A DNA stretch of 64,000 nucleotides. Source: Flaviaestuariibacter sp. (GTDB lineage Bacteria > Bacteroidota > Bacteroidia > Chitinophagales > Chitinophagaceae). The DNA lies in NCBI GenBank assembly GCA_025963645.1, contig JAOQAI010000005.1, positions 62,001-126,000 on the forward strand, given 5' to 3'. Positions 33,626 through 43,538 of the stretch are shown in pieces (position 1 is the first letter of the stretch; the number at the start of each line of letters is the position of its first letter). Under the pieces are notes generated by a model, which worked only from the letters and a program-made list of their open reading frames with translations, ran no database searches and was not told the origin of the DNA. A program made the position numbers and the translations under genes.

Positions 33626-34207
33626 ATGATAGCTTTCGTAAAGGGGGCCTTTGTGAAGAAAACACCTGCCGTTGTTTATGTCGATTGTTCCGGCGTAGGC
33701 TACGAGGTCCACATCAGCCTTAACACTTATTCCCAGATCGAAGACCAGGAAAGCGGCACCTTGCTAACGCATCTGATCGTTCGCGAAGACGCCCACATTC
33801 TCTATGGTTTTTTTGAGGAAGGTGAAAGAGGATTATTCCTGCAATTGCTCAGTGTTTCCGGTGTGGGTGCGTCCACAGCGCGGGTGATGCTGTCATACAT
33901 GAAAGCCGAAGAGATCAGCCGTGCCATCATACAGGGAAATGCCCGCTTGCTGGAAACCGTAAAAGGCATTGGGCGTAAAACGGCAGAACGGATTGTCCTG
34001 GAGCTTCGGGATAAACTGGCCAAGAACCCGGTCGAGTCAACTATTTCTTCCTGGAAAGACAATAGTTTGTCGGCCGATGCGTTAAATGCGCTGATTGCTT
34101 TAGGGATAGCCCGGCAAGCGGCGGATGCGGCGGTTCAGAAAGTCATTGCTGAACATCCGGATCTGGGTGTGGAGGCCGTGATCAAGAAAGCCCTTCAGTC
34201 CTTGTGA
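33626..34207 (+). CDS. ruvA: Holliday junction branch migration protein RuvA
   Basis: 193 aa from ATG 33626. OB-fold start MIAFVKGAFVKKTPAVVYVD, domain II helix-hairpin-helix pairs (LLSVSGVGASTARVMLSYM and LETVKGIGRKTAERIVLELRD, about 70-135), and a C-terminal RuvB-contact domain (LNALIALGIARQAADAAVQK). It binds Holliday junctions as tetramers. sprA follows at 60 bp; the ruvA-sprA order is frequent in Bacteroidota. The upstream part of the open frame translates spacer repeats and was dropped. Confidence 0.95.
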   Translation: MIAFVKGAFVKKTPAVVYVDCSGVGYEVHISLNTYSQIEDQESGTLLTHLIVREDAHILYGFFEEGERGLFLQLLSVSGVGASTARVMLSYMKAEEISRAIIQGNARLLETVKGIGRKTAERIVLELRDKLAKNPVESTISSWKDNSLSADALNALIALGIARQAADAAVQKVIAEHPDLGVEAVIKKALQSL

Positions 34208-34267
34208 GAAACCGATTATTGATTCATTAATAGTTGAGCAAAACCTTTGAACCCTCCGATAACCCCG

Positions 34268-37200
34268 ATGCGCTACCGATTAGTGGCTGTTGCCCTTGTG
34301 TTTTTTTCCGCGTTAGGAATGACGAACGCTGTAGCGCAAACACGCTCTTCCGATTCGTTGCGCTACCCGATCTCCGATCGTCGCGGCGACCTTTATACCA
34401 ATCCTAACCGCAACTCCTTCGATCTTCGGGATACCGCGTATATCAAGCGGAATATCCAATACGATCCGGCTACCAAAGAATATTACATTATCGAGAGGGT
34501 GGGCAACAGGTATTACCGTACGCCTATGACTTTCTCGATGCAGGAATTTTTAGCCTTGCAGGGAAAGCAGGACGAGAACGAATACTTCCGCAAGCGGGCA
34601 AATACCTTGGTCAACCTGAATCGCCGCAGCAACCGTCCAAATTTTGGGTTCAATAAAGACTGGATGAACCGCGTCACCGGTAATGGTAAGGTGGAGATCC
34701 GCCCTTCGGGTTATGTAGATATTGCAGCGGGTTACCAGGGACAGAATATTAAAAACCCTACACTCCCGGAGCGTGCCCGCCGCCAGGGCGGTTTTGATTT
34801 TAATATGAACGCCCAGTTGCAGGTAGATGCACAAATTGGCGATAAGATCAAGCTCCCGATCAACTATAATACACTTGCCAATTTCGATTTCGAAAACCAG
34901 CTTAAGCTTGATTACCAGGGCAAGGAAGACGAGATTTTAAAGCAGTTCCAGGCAGGTAATGTCAACTTCAACTCAAAAGGAACGCTGATCCCCGGCGCCC
35001 AATCGCTGTTTGGTATCAAAACCCAATTGCAGTTCGGTAAACTTTATGTTTCTACCGTTTTGGCCAACCAGCGCTCCCAGCGTCAATCCCTGGGCTTGCA
35101 AGGCGGTACGGCTTCGCAGCCATTCAGCATCCGGGCAGATGAATATGAAGAGAACCGTCACTTCCTGATGGCGCAGTATTTCCGCCGCAACTATAATAAT
35201 GCGCTGAAAGACCTGCCAATCGTGCGTTCCAACGTGCAGATACTCCGGGTGGAAGTTTGGGTGACCAACCGCACCGGGACCACTACCGATACAAGAGATG
35301 TAGTGGCCCTAACCAACTTAGGTGAAGCCGATCCTTTTGGGAATACGAATACACTGCCTGACAACTACAACACGCAGAACAACCTGTATTTTACGTTGAA
35401 GAACGATCCGCAGGCCCGTAACTCTACCCAGGTGCAAAGCGTTCTAACGGGTATGGGTTTGCAGCCGGTTCAGGATTTTGAAAAGACCTTTGCCCGGAAG
35501 CTCCAGCCTTCCGATTTTATTTTTAATGAGCGGGTAGGCTTTGTTTCGCTTAACCAGCCCCTTCAGCCTGACGAAGTATTAGGCATTGCCTATCAATACA
35601 CTTACAATGGGAAGGTTTACCAGGTGGGTGAGTTTTCACAGGATGTGCCGCCCGATAGCAGCGGTAATTCACAGAAAGTATTATTCCTGAAATTATTAAA
35701 GGCAACCTCTCAGCGCACCAATCTGCCGCTGTGGGACCTGATGATGAAAAATATTTACAGCGTAGGTTTCGGCCAGTTGGAGCGCCAGGACTTTCAACTG
35801 GATATTGTATTTGAAGAGCCGAGCCTTGGTGAGAAACGTTACCTGCCGTTGGCAGATACGGTGGCCGGCGTAAACCCGGTGCAGCCGCAATACCGGGGTC
35901 AGCCAATTTTGACGCTTGTCAATCTTGATCGATTAAATAACCAGAATGACCCGCAACCCAATGGGGTATTCGATTACCTCGAAGGGCAGACGGTAATCTC
36001 GTCGCAAAGCCGTGTCATCTTCCCCGTGCTGGAGCCGTTTGGCCGCGACCTGGAATATGTATTTACCAACGATGCCGCCCGGCGGAAGTATGTCTATTAC
36101 CCGCTTTACGATACCATCAAGGCCATTGCCCAAACCTTTGCCAGCCTGAACCGGTATAAATTGGTGGGCCGTTCCAAATCAGCTAACAATACCGATTACC
36201 AATTGGGCTTCAATATTCCACGGGGTTCCGTAACCGTAACGGCGGGAGGTCAGGTATTGCAGGAGAATATTGATTACGAGATCAACTATGATCTGGGAAC
36301 ACTAAAAGTGATCAATAACGCTATCATCGCTTCCGGCATTCCGGTACAGATCGGTTTTGAGAACAATGCCACTTTCGGGTTACAGCAGCGTAATTACATG
36401 GCGTTAAGGCTGGATTACCTGGCGAGCAAAAAGCTAACGGTCGGTGGTACGGTTGTCCGTTTAGGTGAACGGCCCTTCTTTGCCAAGCAGAGCTATGGCG
36501 AAGATCCGATCCGCAATACCATGTATGGTGTTGACTTCGATTACCGCAACAATGTCCCCCGCCTTTCCCGCATTCTGGATAAGCTGCCGTTCTATTCCAC
36601 TAAAGCCATGTCTTCTATCACGGCTTACGGGGAAGCGGCCATACTTGATCCCGGTCATGCGCCGCAGATCGGTAAGGCTGGCGAAGGAGTTATTTATATA
36701 GATGATTTTGAAGGCGTTCGCAGCAGCGTGGACCTGCGTTTCCCGCTCACCAGCTGGACGTTGGCATCCACCCCGCAAAAATCTCCGGACCGGAACGGTA
36801 ACATCTTATTCCCTGAAGCTACCAACAGCAACGATCTTTCTTATAACCACAATCGCGGAAAATTAGCCTGGTATAATATTGAAGCCAACCTGCAGCAGCG
36901 CCGTAACCCGAACAATCCATTGCGGAACAATGTAGGGGAATTGATCAAACCGGAAACCCGCCAGGTATTCCAGAACGAGATTTACCCGCAAAAGACATTG
37001 AACATTGGAGAAAATATCCTTACCACTTTCGATATGGCCTTTTATCCAAAAGAAAAAGGGCCGTATAACTTTTTGGCACAACCAGGAAGAGTAAATGCTG
37101 CTAACGGGTTGACGCAACCGACAAAAGCCTGGGGCGGCATCATGCGCAATGTGGACCAGACCGATTTTGAAACCGGCAACTTTGAGTTCATTGAATTCTG

Positions 37201-40200
37201 GGCACAGGATCCTTTTATCAACAAGCCTTTCTCGGCAGGCGGTGAGCTTTACTTCAACCTGGGTAATATTTCAGAGGATGTGTTACGCGACGGTCGCCGG
37301 CAGTTTGAGAACGGATTGCCCACCCAAAGCCAGCCGAATATCCTGACGGATGAAACAGCCTGGGGTAAAGTACCACGCAACCCGCAACAGGTTACCAATG
37401 CTTTCAGCAATGAAACAGCTGACCGTCCTTTCCAGGATGTGGGTTTCGACGGCTTAACAGACACCGCAGAGCAACGTAAGTTTCAACCGTATCTTTCGCA
37501 GATCCAGGGGATCGTATCACCTTCTGTTTTCCAGAACATCCAGAAGGATCCATCGGCTGATAACTTCAGGGGGTACCGCGATGCCGCTTTCGGCGAAAAC
37601 ACGGGCATTTTAGAGCGCTATAAAAATATAAACAACCCGCATGGCAATTCGCCTGTGGCTAATAATACCGATCAATTCACCAGTGCTTTTACGCTCTATC
37701 CCGACCAGGAAGAATTGAACCGCGATAACACGCTGAACGAGGTAGAAGAGTATTTTCAATACCGCGTGGAGATGAAACCGAATATGCCGGTAGGTTCCAA
37801 TTATATTACCGATCGCCGGCGGGTGAATGTTCGCCTGGCAGATGGCAGCAGCCGCCAGGAAACCTGGTACCTTTTCCGCATACCCATCCGGGAGTATCAA
37901 GCCAAAGTGGGCAATATCCCGGATTTCAAATCCATTCGTTTCATCCGCATGTTCATGACCGGTTTTGAAGATACGGTGGTGATGCGCTTTGCGAAACTGG
38001 AACTGGTGCGTAACCAATGGCGCAAGTTCAATTACGAAACGGATACCACCGGGCAGTTCCTGCAATTGCCGGCGAACGACCCAACCCGTTTGGAAGTCTT
38101 AGCCGTGAACGTAGAAGAGAATGACCAGCGCCAGCCGATCCCTTACCGCATTCCGCCGGGCATTGAGCGGCAGCAGCAGATCAGCAATAACAACCAGCAA
38201 CTGCTGCAAAACGAACAATCTATCAGCGTGAAGGTTTGTGGCCTCGAGAAAGAAAAAGCAAGAGGCGTTTTCAAAACGATGAACCTCGACCTGCGTCAGT
38301 ACGGAAAGCTTTCCATGTTCATCCATGCAGAAGACGGTTTACAGCCGGGTACGAATATTCCGGATAATGCGCTGAACGCTGTTATCCGCATTGGTAATGA
38401 TTTCGTTTCCAATTATTACGAGATCAAGATCCCATTGAAGATCACCAAGTGGTTCACGACAGATTCGTTGGGAATATGGCCGCAGCAAAATAACCTGGAG
38501 TTGGATCTGAACGATCTCACCTCCGTAAAAATGAGCCGTAACCGCGATGGATTCTCGCCTTCACGCTATTACAGCAAAACGCTGGCCAATGGCAAGACCT
38601 ATTCTATCATTGGTAACCCGAACCTGGGTGAAGTGCGCGGTATACTGATGGCGGTGCAAAACGCACAGTTGGAAACGGCCTGCGCCGAAGTATGGTTCAA
38701 TGAATTACGGTTGTCCAAACTCGATGAAGGCGGTGGCTATGCGGCGCTGGGAAGAGTGGATCTACGCTTAGCGGATCTGGGCAGTATAAGTATGGCCGGT
38801 AGCATGCGTTCACGCGGATTTGGTACGCTGGAGCAGCGGGTAAATGAAAGGAGCCGTGAAGATTTTTACCAGTTCGATCTGAGCACTACGCTTGATCTTG
38901 GTAAGTTGGTTCCCAAGAAGGCAGCGTTGCAAATCCCTGTATACGCCGGCATTTCTAAAACCAACAGCACACCGGAATACGATCCGTATGACCTGGACAT
39001 AAAACTAAAAGACAAGCTTAGAGAAACCTCAAAAGGTAAGCGGGATTCAATACGCAATGACGCGGTAGAGCAAACGACTTTAAAAACGCTTGCTTTTACC
39101 AACGTAAAAAAATTAAAGACCAATGGCAAGCCGGTGCAGCCCTGGGATGTCTCTAATATTGACCTGAATTATTCTTATACGCACCAAGAGCATACAAGTC
39201 CAATAATAGAAAGCGATGACATAAAACGGACCCGCGCCGCGGTGGGTTATACCTATGCACCGCAGCCCCGTTATGTAGAGCCGCTAAAAGGGTTGATCAA
39301 GTCGCGTTCGCCTTGGCTGGCTTTTGTGCGAGATTTCAATTTCAATTACAAACCAACTGTTTCTCTGAAGGCAGACATATTCCGCCAGTTTGGTGCGCTC
39401 CGCTCCAAGAATGTAAGCGGTGATGATTTTAAGCTGCCGGAAACCTATGACAAGCGTTTCACTTTCGATCGTTATTATACATTACGTTGGGACCTCACCC
39501 GTTCATTGCTGCTGGATTTCAATGCCATCAACTATGCCAACATAGATGAACCTTTTGGACGCCTGGATTCAAAAGGAGAGAAGGACTCGGTGCGTAAAAA
39601 CTTGATGAAAGGTGGACGTACCACGCATTATACGCATAGCGGAACCCTTACTTACACATTACCTACTTCTAAATTTCCAATATTGGATTGGACTACCATC
39701 CGTGCCAGCTACACGGCTAAGTATGATTGGTTCTCTGCATCGCTCCTGGCCAAAAGTTTAGGAAACACATTAACGAGTGGTCAAACACGCAATGTAAACG
39801 GGGAGTTTAACTTTGACCAGTTATATAATAAATCACGGTTCCTGAGGGCTGTTAATTCACCGGCTGCAGCTGTGAAGCCACCACAAAAGACTACACCTGC
39901 ACCACGTAGCGATACCGCCAGCAAGAAGAAAGTAAAAGATCCGAATCGTCCATTAGTAATTGGTGGCGTGCCGCGCTTTTTTGCACAGTTAGGCACGTCA
40001 TTGAAGCGGGTTGGCATCCAGTACACCGAAGATATGGGAACCCTCTTACCGGGCTATATGGATAGTACACAGGTGCTGGGTATGAACCTGCGCAGCCGGG
40101 CACCGGGTTGGAAATACATCATGGGTTATCAACCCGATACCAGTGATATCAATGCCCTTGGACAGCGGGGATTGCTGTCAAGGGATTCGCTATTCAACCA

Positions 40201-41392
40201 GCTGATCCAGCAGCGTTACAATCAAAATATCAGCCTGACCGCGCAGCTAAGTCCTATCCGTGACCTGTTGATAGATGTAACGCTGAATAAAACTTTTGAC
40301 AAGCAATATTCGGAGTTATATAAAGACACTTCCGGGTTTGCCGGCCTGCGCCGCTTCAATCCGTATGCATTGGGTAGCTTTAATGTGAGCTATATTTCCT
40401 ACCAAACGCTTTTCTCTAAGTTCGATCCGAACGAGGTTTCCGAGACCTTTAAAACGTTTGAGGCAAACCGCTTGATCCTTTCACAGCGGCTTGGCAAATT
40501 GAATACCTATAATCCGAATGCCCCGGTTGGTGCGGATGGTTATGTGCAAGGGTACGGACGTTATGCACAGGATGTGGTGATACCAGCCTTCATCGCGGCT
40601 TATACAGGCAAAGACCCGACATCGGTTAAGCTGCTGAAGAACAACAACCCGCAACTGAAATCAAATCCATTCTCCGGCATTATGCCGAAGCCAAACTGGA
40701 GCATCACTTACAATGGTTTGTCCCGCATTAAAGCATTTGAAAAGATCTTTACGAATGTGACCTTGCGCCATGGCTATACCAGCAGCCTGAGCATGAACAG
40801 CTTTAATACAGCCTTGCTCTTCTCCGACCCGTTGCGGGTAGGTTATCCAAGCTTCCGCGATAGCCTGACCGGCAATTATATTCCTTATTTCCTCGTCCCG
40901 AACATTACCATCAGCGAACAGTTTGCACCGCTGTTGGAAGTGGATATCACGTTCACCAACCAGCTTTCTACAAGGGTGGAATTCAGGAAAAGCCGGCAAT
41001 TGAGCCTTAGCCTGATTGACTATCAACTGGCGGAAAACCGGTCTACGGAATACACCATTGGCATGAACTGGCGCCGTAAGGGCATGCCTTTCTTCAAGAA
41101 CCTGAAGATCGGTAAGAATGCAAAGCCGCTGGATAATGATATGACCTTCCGGTTCGATTTCAGTATGCGGGACGATGCGACTTCCAACACACGGCTTGAC
41201 CAGAATACGGCCTACCCGGCTGCCGGTCAAAAGGTGATCCGCATTTCACCAACCATTGACTATGTAGTGAACCAGCGCATCAACCTGAAATTCTACTTTG
41301 AGCAGAACCGTGTGATTCCAAAGCTGGCAACCACAGCGCCAATAACGACAACAAGAGGTGGTGTGCAGGTGAGGATTTCATTGGCGCAGTAG
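34268..41392 (+). CDS. sprA: Type IX secretion translocon protein SprA
   Basis: 2374 aa from ATG 34268 (TTG 34247 also open). Signal peptide to about 23 (MTNAVAQ). Very large outer-membrane protein of the SprA/Sov family, the 36-strand barrel through which T9SS cargo leaves the cell. Marks include INYNTLANFDFENQLKLDYQG, an IYIDDFEGVRSSVDLR segment (about 810), SIVKMSRN-like and LETACAEVWFNELRLSKLDEGG (about 1480), and many C-terminal barrel strands ending GGVQVRISLAQ. Length is typical (2300-2500). It serves the metalloprotease and PKD proteins with T9SS domains in this window. Confidence 0.96.
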   Translation: MRYRLVAVALVFFSALGMTNAVAQTRSSDSLRYPISDRRGDLYTNPNRNSFDLRDTAYIKRNIQYDPATKEYYIIERVGNRYYRTPMTFSMQEFLALQGKQDENEYFRKRANTLVNLNRRSNRPNFGFNKDWMNRVTGNGKVEIRPSGYVDIAAGYQGQNIKNPTLPERARRQGGFDFNMNAQLQVDAQIGDKIKLPINYNTLANFDFENQLKLDYQGKEDEILKQFQAGNVNFNSKGTLIPGAQSLFGIKTQLQFGKLYVSTVLANQRSQRQSLGLQGGTASQPFSIRADEYEENRHFLMAQYFRRNYNNALKDLPIVRSNVQILRVEVWVTNRTGTTTDTRDVVALTNLGEADPFGNTNTLPDNYNTQNNLYFTLKNDPQARNSTQVQSVLTGMGLQPVQDFEKTFARKLQPSDFIFNERVGFVSLNQPLQPDEVLGIAYQYTYNGKVYQVGEFSQDVPPDSSGNSQKVLFLKLLKATSQRTNLPLWDLMMKNIYSVGFGQLERQDFQLDIVFEEPSLGEKRYLPLADTVAGVNPVQPQYRGQPILTLVNLDRLNNQNDPQPNGVFDYLEGQTVISSQSRVIFPVLEPFGRDLEYVFTNDAARRKYVYYPLYDTIKAIAQTFASLNRYKLVGRSKSANNTDYQLGFNIPRGSVTVTAGGQVLQENIDYEINYDLGTLKVINNAIIASGIPVQIGFENNATFGLQQRNYMALRLDYLASKKLTVGGTVVRLGERPFFAKQSYGEDPIRNTMYGVDFDYRNNVPRLSRILDKLPFYSTKAMSSITAYGEAAILDPGHAPQIGKAGEGVIYIDDFEGVRSSVDLRFPLTSWTLASTPQKSPDRNGNILFPEATNSNDLSYNHNRGKLAWYNIEANLQQRRNPNNPLRNNVGELIKPETRQVFQNEIYPQKTLNIGENILTTFDMAFYPKEKGPYNFLAQPGRVNAANGLTQPTKAWGGIMRNVDQTDFETGNFEFIEFWAQDPFINKPFSAGGELYFNLGNISEDVLRDGRRQFENGLPTQSQPNILTDETAWGKVPRNPQQVTNAFSNETADRPFQDVGFDGLTDTAEQRKFQPYLSQIQGIVSPSVFQNIQKDPSADNFRGYRDAAFGENTGILERYKNINNPHGNSPVANNTDQFTSAFTLYPDQEELNRDNTLNEVEEYFQYRVEMKPNMPVGSNYITDRRRVNVRLADGSSRQETWYLFRIPIREYQAKVGNIPDFKSIRFIRMFMTGFEDTVVMRFAKLELVRNQWRKFNYETDTTGQFLQLPANDPTRLEVLAVNVEENDQRQPIPYRIPPGIERQQQISNNNQQLLQNEQSISVKVCGLEKEKARGVFKTMNLDLRQYGKLSMFIHAEDGLQPGTNIPDNALNAVIRIGNDFVSNYYEIKIPLKITKWFTTDSLGIWPQQNNLELDLNDLTSVKMSRNRDGFSPSRYYSKTLANGKTYSIIGNPNLGEVRGILMAVQNAQLETACAEVWFNELRLSKLDEGGGYAALGRVDLRLADLGSISMAGSMRSRGFGTLEQRVNERSREDFYQFDLSTTLDLGKLVPKKAALQIPVYAGISKTNSTPEYDPYDLDIKLKDKLRETSKGKRDSIRNDAVEQTTLKTLAFTNVKKLKTNGKPVQPWDVSNIDLNYSYTHQEHTSPIIESDDIKRTRAAVGYTYAPQPRYVEPLKGLIKSRSPWLAFVRDFNFNYKPTVSLKADIFRQFGALRSKNVSGDDFKLPETYDKRFTFDRYYTLRWDLTRSLLLDFNAINYANIDEPFGRLDSKGEKDSVRKNLMKGGRTTHYTHSGTLTYTLPTSKFPILDWTTIRASYTAKYDWFSASLLAKSLGNTLTSGQTRNVNGEFNFDQLYNKSRFLRAVNSPAAAVKPPQKTTPAPRSDTASKKKVKDPNRPLVIGGVPRFFAQLGTSLKRVGIQYTEDMGTLLPGYMDSTQVLGMNLRSRAPGWKYIMGYQPDTSDINALGQRGLLSRDSLFNQLIQQRYNQNISLTAQLSPIRDLLIDVTLNKTFDKQYSELYKDTSGFAGLRRFNPYALGSFNVSYISYQTLFSKFDPNEVSETFKTFEANRLILSQRLGKLNTYNPNAPVGADGYVQGYGRYAQDVVIPAFIAAYTGKDPTSVKLLKNNNPQLKSNPFSGIMPKPNWSITYNGLSRIKAFEKIFTNVTLRHGYTSSLSMNSFNTALLFSDPLRVGYPSFRDSLTGNYIPYFLVPNITISEQFAPLLEVDITFTNQLSTRVEFRKSRQLSLSLIDYQLAENRSTEYTIGMNWRRKGMPFFKNLKIGKNAKPLDNDMTFRFDFSMRDDATSNTRLDQNTAYPAAGQKVIRISPTIDYVVNQRINLKFYFEQNRVIPKLATTAPITTTRGGVQVRISLAQ

Positions 41393-41403
41393 GAAGACAA
41401 AAA

Positions 41404-41706
41404 ATGGAAACTAAAAGAAAAAATTTAAGACTTGGAGCAAAGATCTCATTAATTGTCCTATTGATTTCGGTGGTTAGCCAGCTTACAGTATTTTATCAAA
41501 CAGCATATGTGTTGGATAGTCCTTTGATACCTCAAACGTCTATATTAACAATAGTTCGTCCGCATATCTTTATTGCTTTTTGCTCGGTCTTGGTTGTCAT
41601 TGCCGCACTACTATTATTCTTTTATGAGAAATGGATTTGGGTAATTAGTATCAGTGTCCTTTTACTCATTTGGCAACAGGTGTATTTATCTTACTTCACG
41701 TACTAA
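41404..41706 (+). CDS. Small three-helix membrane protein, unknown
   Basis: 100 aa: basic start METKRKNLRLGAKISL, then three hydrophobic segments (about 14-34, 50-70, 78-98) and almost no soluble part. No family recognised. Codons are AT-richer than sprA, 11 bp upstream in the same direction. The ATG and hydrophobic pattern support a real gene, but conservation is not known. Confidence 0.6.
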   Translation: METKRKNLRLGAKISLIVLLISVVSQLTVFYQTAYVLDSPLIPQTSILTIVRPHIFIAFCSVLVVIAALLLFFYEKWIWVISISVLLLIWQQVYLSYFTY

Positions 41707-41753
41707 TAGATCCAGGAGTTTATAGCCAGTGTCCATATCATCAAAGAGCTGCA

Positions 41754-41787
41754 AAAATCGAATTATAGGTTTTAGTAGCCTATAATT
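41754..41787 (-). terminator. Terminator at the end of the small secreted protein gene
   Basis: AATTATAGG (41761-41769) pairs with CCTATAATT (41779-41787). On the minus strand it is followed by CGATTTTTGC. It overlaps the stop codon of the gene ending at 41786. Confidence 0.65.
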
Positions 41788-42271
41788 ATTGCCCCTTTAC
41801 CGGCGCATTTGTCTTTTTAAACAACATGATATAACCCGGCAGGTCTTTCTTTTTCTTCTTATTCACCTGCAAGGGACGTATCATGTGGTATTCGCTGATC
41901 TTTGGGATATAAGAGTAGGAAATGATATTGCCATCCACATCGCCCCACATTTTCTTTTGGTAAGCCACTTGTTTTTCGCTCCAGTCGAACATACGCACTT
42001 CGTATAATTTAGAAGTAGGCTCACCGATAAAAACGATCTGGTACCAGGTGCCTGCAGTAAGTGGAACGATAACCGGTATCTCGTACTCGCTTTCCATATT
42101 CATGGAAGATTCCTTAACCGGTATAAAACCTTCTTTGGCATACGCTTGCTTCAGGCTGTCCACCTGGCGAAGAATGTACGGGTCGTTATTTTCCTTGTTG
42201 CGAACGACTGGCTGCGCCACAGCCACAATCCCCAAAAGCAGGAAAAGAAAGGAGACACTAAGATTTTTCAT
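41786..42271 (-). CDS. Small secreted protein of unknown function
   Basis: 161 aa from ATG 42271. Signal peptide MKNLSVSFLFLLLGIVAVAQ. Mature protein: helix DPYILRQVDSLKQAYAKEGF, then a beta-rich part with YEIPVIVPLTAGTWYQIVFIGE and YEVRMFDWSEKQVAYQKKMWGD. Proteins of this size and pattern occur across Bacteroidota with no known function. It is alone, with a terminator hairpin overlapping its stop. Confidence 0.78.
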   Translation of the reverse strand: MKNLSVSFLFLLLGIVAVAQPVVRNKENNDPYILRQVDSLKQAYAKEGFIPVKESSMNMESEYEIPVIVPLTAGTWYQIVFIGEPTSKLYEVRMFDWSEKQVAYQKKMWGDVDGNIISYSYIPKISEYHMIRPLQVNKKKKKDLPGYIMLFKKTNAPVKGQ

Positions 42272-42499
42272 GTTGATATTTGATAGGAATTGGAGTAAAC
42301 GTTGGGTCATAAAAATAGCTCAAATAGTAAGGATAAACCGCTTTCCACACCTCCTTTCTGCCAGTCCGCTTTTTTAGACTTTTAAGCCTGTAAAACGGGC
42401 GTTGAAAGAACCCTCAAACACACATCCGCAGTTGGCTAAAACGGTGCCAGCTACTTGAATAAACTAGCTATGAGTGTTATAGTTTTGGGAAAGCGGTAT

Positions 42500-43258
42500 T
42501 CAATCCTTAAAGAAATAATGGGCATCTGCCTGGCGGGTGCAGGTAAGCACAAGGTCATTAACGCATACATGTGGCGGAAGGGTAGTGGTGTAATAAACCA
42601 CGTCTGCCACATCTTTCGCATGCAGCGGCTCAAAGCCATCATAAGCTTTTTGAGCGGCTTCTTCATTGCCTTTAAAGCGAACAAGGGAAAACTCGGTATC
42701 CGCCGCGCCGGGCTGAATGGCAGTGACTTTTATACCGTGCGGCAACAGGTCAATCCGCATGCCTTTTGTTAAAGCATCTACAGCGTGTTTGCTGGCGCAA
42801 TACACATTGCCTCTTTCGTAAACCTGTTTGCCTGCCACCGAGCCAATATTAATAATGTGCCCTTTGCCACGGCGGATCATGAGCGGCACAATGGCTTTCG
42901 ATACATACAGCAACCCTTTAACATTGGTGTCCAGCATCGTTTCCCAATCCTGCAAATTGGCTTCCTGGAAAAGATCGCGGCCCAGTGCCAGCCCCGCGTT
43001 ATTTACCAGCACGTCCACTTCCTTCCAGGATGCCGGTAAGCTGTCTATCCCCGCTACAACGGCACGGTTATCCTGCACATCGAAGGGCAGCAAAATAGCT
43101 TCAGCGCCGTATTGTTCTTTTAAGGTGATAGCTAAATTGGATAAGCGCTCCTGGCGACGACCATTTAAAATAAGCGAGTAGCCATTGGTCGCAAACGCAT
43201 GGGCGCAAGCTTCACCAAAACCCGATGTGGCGCCTGTAATGAAAACGATCTTTTTCAT
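42500..43258 (-). CDS. Short-chain dehydrogenase (YdfG-like SDR)
   Basis: 252 aa classical SDR. NAD(P) site ITGATSGFGEACAHAFATNG (about 6-25), Arg in LNGRRQERL favouring NADP, NNAGLALG (about 86-93), catalytic Ser in NIGSVAGKQVYERGNVYCASK with Tyr and Lys (about 137-157), and PGAADTEFS. Closest in outline to YdfG serine/3-hydroxy acid dehydrogenases. The -7-like TATCTTCG stands just upstream of the ATG. Monocistronic. Confidence 0.9.
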   Translation of the reverse strand: MKKIVFITGATSGFGEACAHAFATNGYSLILNGRRQERLSNLAITLKEQYGAEAILLPFDVQDNRAVVAGIDSLPASWKEVDVLVNNAGLALGRDLFQEANLQDWETMLDTNVKGLLYVSKAIVPLMIRRGKGHIINIGSVAGKQVYERGNVYCASKHAVDALTKGMRIDLLPHGIKVTAIQPGAADTEFSLVRFKGNEEAAQKAYDGFEPLHAKDVADVVYYTTTLPPHVCVNDLVLTCTRQADAHYFFKD

Positions 43259-43270
43259 AGCGCCGAAGAT

Positions 43271-43538
43271 AAGAAGGGTTTGGAGTTTGGGGTTTGAGGT
43301 TTAGGGTTTGAGGTTTGGGGTTATAAGGTCGAAGAGCCCTTTGCTTCGGTTTTGTCCGCTGAGAGACGAATATGGCAGGCATTGAATAAAAACCATTTAC
43401 TTACTGCTGATGGCACCGTTCTTTTATGAAGGCTATCAAAACTTCCAACTCCTCGAACTTAGTAATGGTTGCCACAAGAAAATTTCTTGCACCTAAATAA
43501 CCTCAAACTTCCAACTCCAAACCCCAAACTTCCAACCT
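43271..43538. repeat. Spacer with TTTGGGGTTTGAGG word repeats
   Basis: Two tracts flank the spacer: 43273-43323 (TTTGGAGTTTGGGGTTTGAG, then GTTTAGGGTTTGAGGTTTGG) and 43496-43538 (complementary CCAACTCCAAACCCCAAACT). The middle holds no gene that I can support. The inverted placement could fold into a long imperfect hairpin. Confidence 0.65.

Noticed and set aside
40661-41230. 189-aa minus-strand ORF inside sprA
   Set aside because: Antisense shadow within conserved barrel-strand coding sequence of sprA.
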